DNA of 64,000 nucleotides, from contig NZ_JAKZAJ010000001.1 in assembly GCF_023156285.1 (NCBI RefSeq), positions 62,001-126,000 of the forward strand, written 5' to 3'. The stretch is from Marinobacter koreensis. Lineage in GTDB: Bacteria > Pseudomonadota > Gammaproteobacteria > Pseudomonadales > Oleiphilaceae. Below the pieces are notes generated by a model. The model searched no databases. It was given only the letters and a program-made list of their open reading frames with translations, and was not told the origin of the DNA. The position numbers and the translations under genes are program-made. Below, in pieces: positions 17,789 through 25,242 of the stretch. Numbering within the stretch: position 1 is the first letter of the stretch; every line of letters begins with the position of its first letter.

Positions 17789-18481
17789 ATGGCAGATACA
17801 CCCGTTATGCTGATCACCGGTGCTTCCTCGGGCATTGGCGCAGAAACTGCACGAGCTGCTGCAAAACAGGGCTACCGACTGGTACTGGCAGCCCGCTCAG
17901 AGGATAAGCTGGCAGGGCTCCAGAAAGAGCTGGGCGGGCCGGAAAGTGTGTTGACCGTCCAGTGTGATGTTCAGAATGGTGAAGACCAGAAACGAATGGT
18001 GAGCCAGGCGCTGGAGACCTTCGGCCGGATTGATGCTGTCTTCGCCAATGCCGGTCGCGGCGGTGAACCTGGCGGATTCAGCGGAGCCGATCCGGACGTC
18101 TGGAAAGACATGATCCTCACCAACATACTGGGCGTCGGACTGACCATTCAGCACTGTCTGCCGGCACTGCGGGAGAGCAGGGGGCACCTGTTGCTAACCG
18201 GCTCGGCCGCCGGTCGAGTCACTATCCCTGGCTCCATGTACAGTGCCACCAAGTGGGCGGTATCCGCCATTGGCTACGGTGTTCGTGAAGAGCTTCGTGG
18301 GTCGGGCATCCGCGTTACACTGATTGAGCCCGGCATGGTCGATACCCCCTTCTTCGACAAACCACCCGCCCATGCCCTGAAGCCGGAAGATATTGCCAAT
18401 GCGGTGATGTATGCCGTGGTGCAGCCCGCTCATGTGGATGTGAATGAAATTCTGGTGAGGCCAACGCCGGCCGTTGAATAG
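17789..18481 (+). CDS. Short-chain dehydrogenase/reductase
   Basis: A 230-residue classical SDR. The cofactor motif is TGASSGIGAE at residues 9-18, NAGRGG lies near residue 88, and the catalytic pair is YSATK near residue 151 with the upstream Ser of GSAAG. AARSEDK after the second strand suggests NADP preference. A GAAGGAG site precedes the ATG. It is 28 bp before a CoA-transferase gene, so the pair probably forms an operon for oxidising or reducing a small carbonyl compound; the substrate is unknown. Confidence 0.88.
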   Translation: MADTPVMLITGASSGIGAETARAAAKQGYRLVLAARSEDKLAGLQKELGGPESVLTVQCDVQNGEDQKRMVSQALETFGRIDAVFANAGRGGEPGGFSGADPDVWKDMILTNILGVGLTIQHCLPALRESRGHLLLTGSAAGRVTIPGSMYSATKWAVSAIGYGVREELRGSGIRVTLIEPGMVDTPFFDKPPAHALKPEDIANAVMYAVVQPAHVDVNEILVRPTPAVE

Positions 18482-18509
18482 CTGACCACCCGTTGAAGAG
18501 GAGAGTTGG

Positions 18510-19745
18510 ATGTCGGGACCGTTGTCGGGTCTTCGTGTTCTGGATTTGTCGAGGGTGCTGGCCGGTCCCTGGTCCGCCCAGATTCTTGGGGATTTGGGTG
18601 CCGACGTCATCAAAATCGAGCGTCCGGTTTCGGGGGATGATACTCGAAACTGGGGCCCGCCATACCTCACGGGAGTGGACGGCTCGTCCGAGCTGTCCGC
18701 CTACTTTCTTTCTGCTAACCGGAACAAACAGTCCCTGGCAATCGACATCGCCAGCGACAAGGGACAGCAGCTTATCCGGGAGCTGGTGTCCGAGTCGGAC
18801 ATCCTCCTGGAGAACTTCAAGGTCGGCGGGTTAAGGCAGTACGGCCTGGATTACGAGAGCCTGAAAACGATCAATCCACGTCTGATTTACTGCTCCATTA
18901 CGGGATTCGGCCAGGATGGGCCTTACGCCAGTCGTCCCGGGTATGACTTCCTGATCCAGGCCATGGGAGGCCTGATGAGCATCACCGGGCAACCTGACGG
19001 AGAGCCGGGCGCCGGGCCGGTAAAGGTGGGTGTGGCGCTGACCGACATTATGACGGGCCTCTACGCCACCATCGGTATCCTGGCAGCGCTGAATCACCGG
19101 GAGCGAACCGGGGAAGGGCAGTATGTCGAGACAGCGTTACTCGATGTGCAGGTGTCCTCCCTGGCCAATCAGGCAATGAATTTCCTCGCCAGTGGCAAGG
19201 TTCCCCAGAGAATGGGAAACGCCCATCCGAACATTGTTCCCTATGAAGCCTTCCCCACCGCCGACGGAGACATGGTGCTGACCGTCGGGAACGACAAACA
19301 ATTCGCCCGATTGTGTGAGGTTCTGGGACATCCGGAATGGGCCGATGACGAACGTTTCAGCACCAACCGCGCACGGGTGGCGAACCGAAAAGAATTGGTG
19401 CCAAGAATCCGGCAGGCGACCGTGATGCGACCGACTGACGAGTGGGTCTTGGAACTGGAAAAGGCACAGGTTCCCTGTGGACCGGTCAATACCATTGATC
19501 GCGTATTCTCAGATGCCCAGGTCCTGGCCCGGGATATGAAACGCCACCTGTCTCATCCAAAACTCGGCGAGGTCCCCACCGTTGGCAACCCGCTCAAGCT
19601 GACCCTCACGCCCGTGGATTATCGCACCGCACCTCCGTTGCTTGGGGAACAGTCCAGGCAGGTATTGGAAACCGTGTTGGGGTTGTCGCCCGAAACGATT
19701 GATTCGCTTGTGCGGGAGGGGGTTGTCGGAGATGTTGCAGAATAG
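18510..19745 (+). CDS. CaiB/BaiF-family (family III) CoA-transferase
   Basis: A 411-residue protein. The N-terminus PLSGLRVLDLSRVLAGPWSA, with GADVIKIERP, is the standard family III start. The catalytic Asp is in SRPGYDFLIQAMGG near residue 146. Family members move CoA between carboxylic acids (formyl/oxalate, carnitine, glutarate/succinate and others). RNKQSLAIDIAS resembles the formyl-CoA transferase and SUGCT-like group, but specificity cannot be assigned. GAGGAGAG precedes the ATG. The left boundary repeat of the tRNA-Phe island starts 41 bp after the stop. Confidence 0.9.
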   Translation: MSGPLSGLRVLDLSRVLAGPWSAQILGDLGADVIKIERPVSGDDTRNWGPPYLTGVDGSSELSAYFLSANRNKQSLAIDIASDKGQQLIRELVSESDILLENFKVGGLRQYGLDYESLKTINPRLIYCSITGFGQDGPYASRPGYDFLIQAMGGLMSITGQPDGEPGAGPVKVGVALTDIMTGLYATIGILAALNHRERTGEGQYVETALLDVQVSSLANQAMNFLASGKVPQRMGNAHPNIVPYEAFPTADGDMVLTVGNDKQFARLCEVLGHPEWADDERFSTNRARVANRKELVPRIRQATVMRPTDEWVLELEKAQVPCGPVNTIDRVFSDAQVLARDMKRHLSHPKLGEVPTVGNPLKLTLTPVDYRTAPPLLGEQSRQVLETVLGLSPETIDSLVREGVVGDVAE

Positions 19746-19785
19746 TGTGCTTGCGAGTCTGTTGATACTTCGGGGACGTCAGAAA

Positions 19786-19836
19786 CAACAAAGCCCGCAC
19801 AAGGCGGGTTTTGTCAGAATTCTTAATGGTGCCCGG
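19786..19836. repeat. Left 51-bp direct repeat of the tRNA-Phe island (att-like)
   Basis: This 51-bp segment matches 23604-23654 at 49 of 51 positions (differences at 19809 and 19825). It carries the last 10 nt of tRNA-Phe (including CCA) plus the downstream terminator hairpin. The rest of the tRNA is missing here, as expected for the far end of an element inserted at a tRNA 3' end. The hairpin (AAGCCCGC paired with GCGGGTTT) may also end the CoA-transferase transcript. Confidence 0.8.
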
Positions 19837-19908
19837 GTCAGGAGCCGGATTGTTCCAACTCTGGGTGGACCTGATACGAGGTCAGGGTCAGCTGTAATTT
19901 AAAATCAA

Positions 19909-22428
19909 TTAAACTTGGACCGAAGTAGATGCACCCACTGAAACGTAGTTTTCAACCTCACTGTAGATATCGACTGAATTTTCGGGAACCTCTAGAGAGA
20001 CGATAAGGGAGTATCGTGCACTTGAACGCCAGCGCTCTTTGGCCTTTCGGTATTTCCACCATCCCGATACAGGGTAGACTGCGAGCGTATGTCGTAGCGC
20101 CAAATCTGCTGCTGTGCCTTCCCATGTGTCGCAATGGATGGAGCCGCGGGACCTAAGTCTTGACCCAAATTGCCATCCGTTGTCATCCCCTTCGGGCCCG
20201 TCATAGCTTGGATCTTTTGCTTCGTCGTTTATCATCGCTCGGAAGTTTGGCTCAGATTGCTGAGGACGGAGCACCGCAAATCGTAAGCCGAAGGATTGGT
20301 AACGAAATTTGGATCGGTAGCCTCTTCTACCAGGGTTCGGCTCAATGAAATAGGAAAGCGTGACCTTGAGCCGTACCCGTGTTTCTGGGGGTAATTCTGC
20401 TAACTTTGCTCTCGGCCATGGGAGTCGCACCAGATGCATTTCATTGAGACTCGGATCATCACTCGGTCGTGCTCCGTCCTTTTTCCGAAATGGCTGTATG
20501 TAATTTTCTGTTATGAGAGTTAGGTAGTTGTTCGCGCTCGAGATTGCTTTGCCCAAGTTAGGCACTCCATTGCCAACGACGCGGAGCATTTCTGCTTTGG
20601 CCTCAGCCGGGCTTTTATTGGCCAATAAAGACTTAAACCTTGAGCGCATTTTCTCGGTCCATTCGGCGGAATGGGTTAGTAGTCCTCTAATAGTTTCTGG
20701 CCAATAATCGGGATAGGTAGCCCACAGATGAGCTGCGTAATTAGTAGCCAAAGCACACGCTGCACTGGTGTCCCCATGATATTCGAATAGAGGGCTAGTC
20801 GAGCGCCCTGATGTCGTGAGCAAAGCTACTGTGTCGGCCGCATCAGTTGTCGTTTGATTTGGAGACAAAAGATAATTTCCACCTTCCATTACGAAGTCGG
20901 GCTTAAACGGTGCCTGATCTACCCAATCCCAACAGAGCGAAGAACGACTTTGTGGTGCTACGTCACCTTTAGATGCTAAAGGGGTCCAGCCCTGGAATGT
21001 CGGGTCATCAATTACGTCGTTGTCGGTAAATGCTCCTACTGTCACGGCGTTCCAGGCCTGCGCAGGGTCTTCTATAGGCGTGTTACTCACTTGATCCCAA
21101 TGATCTGGTGTAGGTTGAACCGCCGTTGCATTGCCTGCGCTAATGAGAAAGATGCGCCTAACGTCATCCTCAATCCCTGACGTGAAGCTATCTATCTCTG
21201 CAGACCACGAGGAAGGCTGTCCGGTAATTGGTTCTGGCTCAGCCGTTACTGCTAGTGAGTAGACTCGGTTGCGATTGGGGCGATCAATCTCAAGCTTAAG
21301 AGCTGTACCGCGAGTTATCGCTCCGTATAAGTCTGGCTGGTTGCCTCCGGCGGGAGGAAGAATTCGCGCCGACTCCAAATCAAATGGCACAGAGAAGGGA
21401 TGAGGACTAGCTAATGTATCTCGAAGGTCTCCATAGATCGCTAATCCTGCTTGCAAAGATCCGTGGGGCTCGTATGGTGCGGGTGGATTGTAAAAATCGT
21501 ATTTCGGCCACATCGGGGCCCAAACAGTACTTTTCTGACCGTCCGTGAAAGGCCTTAGTAATGGGTGGTCGTGATTGACGCCCGAGTCAAGAATGGTGGC
21601 GCTGGTTACCCCAAAATCGTCTGAAGGTTGTAATCTATTTAATAGTTCGTCGGCCCATTCTTGTTGATCTTGATTAGAAAGTCCGCCCCAGAAAGTTGCT
21701 GGCTGTTTCGCCAATCGGAGTTCTTCTAAGCAACCAAACAGAGTAACGGCTCTTTCTAATTCTGCGGTAGATGCATGAGCTAATAATACGGTAGTGTCGA
21801 AGAAGTTTAGTTGATGTGAGCTGATTGTGGCATTGGTGATTTCAGCCAGCTGAGCTTTTATAGTCGGTATGCTTTCAAGTTGATTAGGTGCCTTCAGCCA
21901 CAATTCCAACCAATTTCTCTGGTTATGGTCACGGGGAAAAGCCGAAGCCGCGTCGGTCCAGAAGCTCCGAATATTGGCGAGTCTTACTGACTCTATGCTG
22001 TCTACCAATGCTTGATTGCCTGGCTTGCCGCGAGCATCTTTTCTGGGATCGAGATATTTCTCGATCTTGCGTGTGAAAGCGTTTCTCCGGTTTTCGGGAA
22101 TGAAAACTAGGGCTGCCTCAATCTCGCCATCCAATCGAACTTGGCGGAGATCAAAGTCTCTATTGTCTAATTTTTCGAGCGGCAAAGGCTGATTTGGGTA
22201 TCCCTTAATCTCTATGTAGATACCAGGGTTTTCATCTAAGAAATTCTGTTGGTTTTGTCTCTTTTGATCATGCTCTATGAACGAGTTTCGAATGTTTTCG
22301 AGCAGCTGTCTGCCGTGTTGTTCTCTTTGCCTGCTAGGGACGCCCTTAGAGGGAACAGGGGAGCGATTAGAGAATGGTTCGGAAAATGAATGACGCTTTA
22401 CTAATAAATGGCGCTTCCTTTCTGCCAT
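19909..22428 (-). CDS. ietS: Subtilisin-like (S8) serine protease, IetS-like defence effector
   Basis: An 839-residue protein. Residues 1-270 form an N-terminal region of unknown fold, rich in charged helices. The S8 protease domain follows with a complete triad: Asp281 in ILDSGV, His322 in EPHGSLQAG, Ser555 in GDTSAAC, plus oxyanion Asn433 in SAGNA. There is no signal peptide, so it acts in the cytoplasm, unusual for a subtilase. The AAA ATPase gene lies 12 bp upstream. This ATPase-plus-S8-protease pair is the IetAS anti-phage architecture. GC is clearly lower than in neighbouring genes, consistent with transfer. Confidence 0.82.
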   Translation of the reverse strand: MAERKRHLLVKRHSFSEPFSNRSPVPSKGVPSRQREQHGRQLLENIRNSFIEHDQKRQNQQNFLDENPGIYIEIKGYPNQPLPLEKLDNRDFDLRQVRLDGEIEAALVFIPENRRNAFTRKIEKYLDPRKDARGKPGNQALVDSIESVRLANIRSFWTDAASAFPRDHNQRNWLELWLKAPNQLESIPTIKAQLAEITNATISSHQLNFFDTTVLLAHASTAELERAVTLFGCLEELRLAKQPATFWGGLSNQDQQEWADELLNRLQPSDDFGVTSATILDSGVNHDHPLLRPFTDGQKSTVWAPMWPKYDFYNPPAPYEPHGSLQAGLAIYGDLRDTLASPHPFSVPFDLESARILPPAGGNQPDLYGAITRGTALKLEIDRPNRNRVYSLAVTAEPEPITGQPSSWSAEIDSFTSGIEDDVRRIFLISAGNATAVQPTPDHWDQVSNTPIEDPAQAWNAVTVGAFTDNDVIDDPTFQGWTPLASKGDVAPQSRSSLCWDWVDQAPFKPDFVMEGGNYLLSPNQTTTDAADTVALLTTSGRSTSPLFEYHGDTSAACALATNYAAHLWATYPDYWPETIRGLLTHSAEWTEKMRSRFKSLLANKSPAEAKAEMLRVVGNGVPNLGKAISSANNYLTLITENYIQPFRKKDGARPSDDPSLNEMHLVRLPWPRAKLAELPPETRVRLKVTLSYFIEPNPGRRGYRSKFRYQSFGLRFAVLRPQQSEPNFRAMINDEAKDPSYDGPEGDDNGWQFGSRLRSRGSIHCDTWEGTAADLALRHTLAVYPVSGWWKYRKAKERWRSSARYSLIVSLEVPENSVDIYSEVENYVSVGASTSVQV

Positions 22429-22440
22429 GGTTTTGTTGCC

Positions 22441-23418
22441 TTATTTCGCGTTTCGCTTTTGTAATGCTTCTAAGATGAAATCTGATTTTAACTCACCATC
22501 CGCCTCTAAAATTGCAGTTTTCGCAGCATCATCGCAGGCTTGTACGATCTCAGATGGGCTTAAACCTTCGGCGAATTCGACCGTGCTGTTCAGATTAATT
22601 CGGTCAATTGAAAAACGGGATAATCGATTCGAGATGAGAAGCTTAATTTGGTCTTTGCTTGGTAGTTCGAATTCGATTAAATCATCAAACCTACGAAATA
22701 ATGCTTTGTCGAGGAGGGATGGATAATTGGTGGCGGCAATAACTATGCTTTCGGATCTGTCTTTCTCGAGAAACTGTAAAAAAGAGTTCAGTATCCGTCT
22801 GACTTCCCCGATATCATTATCGCTATCTCTTTTGCTGCCGATGGCATCGAACTCATCAAATAAAAAGATCGCTCGAGTGGAAGCAATAAACTCAAAGATT
22901 CGGCGAAGCTTCGTAGCAGTCTCACCCAAATATCTAGTGATCAGTCCGTCTAATAGCACGGTATACAGGGGGAGTTTCAATTCGGTCGCTAGAACCGATG
23001 CGGTCATTGTTTTCCCTGTGCCTGGAGGGCCGCAGAAAAGAAGCTTTCTCTTTGGGATCAACCCGTAGCTTCTAAGTTTGTCCCGTTGCCTTTGTTCAAG
23101 CAGGATGCGAAACACATGTGAGCGGGATCCTTCCGGGAGGGTTAGCTCGGATAAATGTGTAACCTGATTTGATTTTTCGAGAAGGAGGCCTAAATCGTCA
23201 GGCGTCTGGGTTAAGGGCGTCGGTGAAGAATTGTCGAGTTTATCCGATCGCGACTCGATCTGTAGTTTCTCGACTAAAGATTTTATTTCAGATGCGAGCT
23301 TTTGATGACCTTTCCTCGCTTCATTAGCTGCAACCTGCAGCATTACTGCGTAGAAACGATCGTCATCCTCATCAGCGTGACTTCGAAGCAGGGCTTTTAA
23401 CTGTGAGGAATTAGCCAT
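22441..23418 (-). CDS. ietA: AAA+ ATPase, IetA-like partner of the S8 protease
   Basis: A 325-residue single-domain AAA+ protein. Residues 1-75 are a helical N-terminal region. Walker A is GPPGTGKT (130-137), Walker B FLFDEFD (Asp188, Glu189), sensor 1 is Asn231 in AATNYP, and arginine fingers lie at Arg242/243 in LFRRFD. The fold is that of FtsH/katanin-like remodellers. As first gene of the pair it probably senses infection or remodels substrates and controls the protease. Like its partner it is AT-richer than the surrounding genome. Confidence 0.85.
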   Translation of the reverse strand: MANSSQLKALLRSHADEDDDRFYAVMLQVAANEARKGHQKLASEIKSLVEKLQIESRSDKLDNSSPTPLTQTPDDLGLLLEKSNQVTHLSELTLPEGSRSHVFRILLEQRQRDKLRSYGLIPKRKLLFCGPPGTGKTMTASVLATELKLPLYTVLLDGLITRYLGETATKLRRIFEFIASTRAIFLFDEFDAIGSKRDSDNDIGEVRRILNSFLQFLEKDRSESIVIAATNYPSLLDKALFRRFDDLIEFELPSKDQIKLLISNRLSRFSIDRINLNSTVEFAEGLSPSEIVQACDDAAKTAILEADGELKSDFILEALQKRNAK

Positions 23419-23485
23419 TTTCGTTCCCCGACTTGGATGATTTTGAAGCTGACGGCGATTGGTGTTTGAAGGTGATCTACGAACA

Positions 23486-23515
23486 ATAGTATCGGTTGGA
23501 GTTGGCGCTGTACAA
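23486..23515 (-). promoter_or_regulatory. Candidate promoter for the ietA-ietS pair
   Basis: On the minus strand, TTGTAC (23510-23515) and TACTAT (23486-23491) are separated by 18 bp and lie 68 bp before the ietA ATG. Each hexamer matches the sigma-70 consensus at 4 of 6 positions, so this is only a candidate. Confidence 0.3.
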
Positions 23516-23603
23516 AAATATTAAGTCATCGTTAGGTCAGTTGATGCCAGCCGTGTGGTGATGAAATTTGCTTGGATAACGCTTACAAATTTCCACCCTT
23601 AAG

Positions 23604-23654
23604 CAACAAAGCCCGCACAAGGCGGGCTTTGTCAGAATTCTTGATGGTGCCCGG
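23604..23654. repeat. Right 51-bp direct repeat of the tRNA-Phe island (att-like)
   Basis: This copy contains the true 3' end of the intact tRNA-Phe gene and its terminator. It pairs with 19786-19836. The 3.8 kb between the two copies holds only the ATPase and protease genes and no integrase. Confidence 0.8.
23608..23630 (-). terminator. Terminator of tRNA-Phe
   Basis: A perfect 9-bp stem (AAAGCCCGC with GCGGGCTTT) with a 5-nt loop lies just past the tRNA 3' end and is followed on the minus strand by a T-rich stretch. Confidence 0.75.
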
Positions 23655-23720
23655 AGGCGGAATCGAACCACCGACACGGGGATTTTCAATCCCCTGCTCT
23701 ACCAACTGAGCTATCCGGGC
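23645..23720 (-). tRNA. tRNA-Phe (GAA anticodon)
   Basis: Read on the minus strand this is a 76-nt cloverleaf with CCA encoded. The acceptor arm pairs GCCCGGA with TCCGGGC, the D arm is GCTC-AGTTGGTAGA-GAGC-like, the anticodon stem GGGGA/TCCCC surrounds loop TTGAAAA with anticodon GAA, and the T loop is GTTCGATTCC. Its 3' end is the apparent insertion site of the neighbouring island. Confidence 0.97.
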
Positions 23721-23839
23721 GTGTTGCGGTACTGCGCTGCAACGGGGCGCTATTAAACCGGTTTCGATGTTTTGAGTCAAGGCTGGCCGGCAAAAAATTC
23801 GGAAACTTTTCGGTGTTGATCAGACCTTGACCAACCCTT

Positions 23840-24112
23840 TCATTTTTCGGGCGGAACGTAGCCTTCGGCCTTGTCGAAGGGCTCGTTGTTGAAGAAGCGT
23901 TCCATCTGCGCCTGCAGGTATTTCCGGTTGTTCGGGTCCATCAGGCTCAGGTGCTTTTCGTTGATCAGCATGGTCTGCTGGTTCTGCCATTCTTCCCAGG
24001 CCTGGCGGGATACATTCTCGAAGATGTCCTGGCCCTTGGCGCCGGGCATGGGGGGGAAGTCCAGGCCTTCCATTTCTTTCTGGTATTTGCGACAGAATAC
24101 GGTGCGGCTCAT
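23840..24112 (-). CDS. yggX: Probable Fe(2+)-trafficking protein YggX
   Basis: A 90-residue protein starting [20 protein letters not shown], the highly conserved YggX N-terminus with its single Cys7. YggX is linked to iron handling and protection of Fe-S enzymes from oxidation. Placement 65 bp after mutY is the classic mutY-yggX pairing; MutY itself has an Fe-S cluster. The frame is open to 24169 but only the ATG at 24112 gives the family N-terminus. Confidence 0.95.
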   Translation of the reverse strand: MSRTVFCRKYQKEMEGLDFPPMPGAKGQDIFENVSRQAWEEWQNQQTMLINEKHLSLMDPNNRKYLQAQMERFFNNEPFDKAEGYVPPEK

Positions 24113-24177
24113 GTCGGCTCCTGTGTCGATATCGAATCTGGCGTCATCATAACAGATCGGATGGGGCATCCGTGGGC

Positions 24178-25242
24178 TCAGAGCAGGGCGGTTTGCTCCG
24201 GTTCGGTGATCAGGGACCGTATGGGCGCGGGCAGTCCGAGTGTCAGCGCTTCGTCGCGAAAGAACCAGCGCAATCGGTCCGAATCCGCAACGGTGGCATC
24301 GCCGGTGACGGTCAGTCGGGCCGGGCGGATGTGCAGATGGTAGTGACTGAAGGTGTGGCGAAATCCGCTGATCAGCTCCGGCTCGGCGCAGGACAGGCCC
24401 AGATTCCGGTCACAGGCCTCCTGTAGTTCGTCGACCCCGTGGGCCGGGTCGATTTCCGGCAGGCTCCACAGGCCTCCCCAGATGCCCGAGGGAGGTCGCC
24501 GTTCCAGGAGAATACGGCCCTCGGCGTCCTCCAGGATCAGCATCCAGGTGGTTTTTTCCGGTTTGGCTTTCTTTGGCTTTGATCCCGGATAGAGAGTAAC
24601 TTCATCCCGTTGCCGTGCCAGGCAGTCTGTCTGCAGGGGGCAGTCCTCGCAGGCCGGTCTGGTTCGAGTGCAGACCATGGCGCCCAGGTCCATGATCGCC
24701 TGGGTGTAGTCCCGCACCCGCTCGGTCGGCGTGTGCGCCTCGGCATGCTGCCACAGCTGTTGCAGGACGGAGGTCTTGCCAGGCCAGCCGGGAATGGCGT
24801 GATACCGGGCCAGCACTCGCTTGACGTTGCCATCGAGAATGGCTGCCCGCTTGTTGAATGCCTGCGCAACGATAGCAGCGGCCGTCGAGCGACCGATGCC
24901 GGTCAGGGTTTCCAGGGTCTCCTGGTCATCCGGAAATTGGCCGCCGTGTTCCTGAACCACCTGCCTGGCGGCCTTGTGGAGGTTGCGGGCCCGGGCGTAG
25001 TAACCCAGGCCCGACCAGTGGCTGAGGACATCGTCTTCCGGCGCTTCGGCGAGATCCCGGACCGTCGGAAAGCGCTCCATGAATGCCTCGAAGTAGGGGA
25101 TTACGGTGGTCACCTGGGTTTGCTGGAGCATGATTTCCGAAACCCAGACCCGGTAGGCGTTACGATCGTGGTGCCACGGCAGGTCATGCCTGCCGTGCTG
25201 GTCGTACCACGCCAGGAGTCGGTCGGCGAAGGCGTCACTCAT
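24178..25242 (-). CDS. mutY: A/G-specific adenine DNA glycosylase MutY
   Basis: A 354-residue enzyme that removes adenine mispaired with 8-oxoguanine. The catalytic Glu is in [12 protein letters not shown] (near residue 36), the helix-hairpin-helix is [15 protein letters not shown], and the catalytic Asp is in [12 protein letters not shown]. The 4Fe-4S motif reads [17 protein letters not shown] (C-x6-C-x2-C-x5-C). A C-terminal NUDIX-like domain (about 225-354) recognises 8-oxoG. The ATG at 25242 shares one base with the asmA-like stop codon (TAATG), so the genes are translationally coupled. Confidence 0.96.
   Translation of the reverse strand: MSDAFADRLLAWYDQHGRHDLPWHHDRNAYRVWVSEIMLQQTQVTTVIPYFEAFMERFPTVRDLAEAPEDDVLSHWSGLGYYARARNLHKAARQVVQEHGGQFPDDQETLETLTGIGRSTAAAIVAQAFNKRAAILDGNVKRVLARYHAIPGWPGKTSVLQQLWQHAEAHTPTERVRDYTQAIMDLGAMVCTRTRPACEDCPLQTDCLARQRDEVTLYPGSKPKKAKPEKTTWMLILEDAEGRILLERRPPSGIWGGLWSLPEIDPAHGVDELQEACDRNLGLSCAEPELISGFRHTFSHYHLHIRPARLTVTGDATVADSDRLRWFFRDEALTLGLPAPIRSLITEPEQTALL

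Noticed and set aside
22427..23068. Short plus-strand frames inside the ATPase gene
   Set aside because: They are antisense to a protein with complete AAA+ motifs and show no domain or ribosome site.
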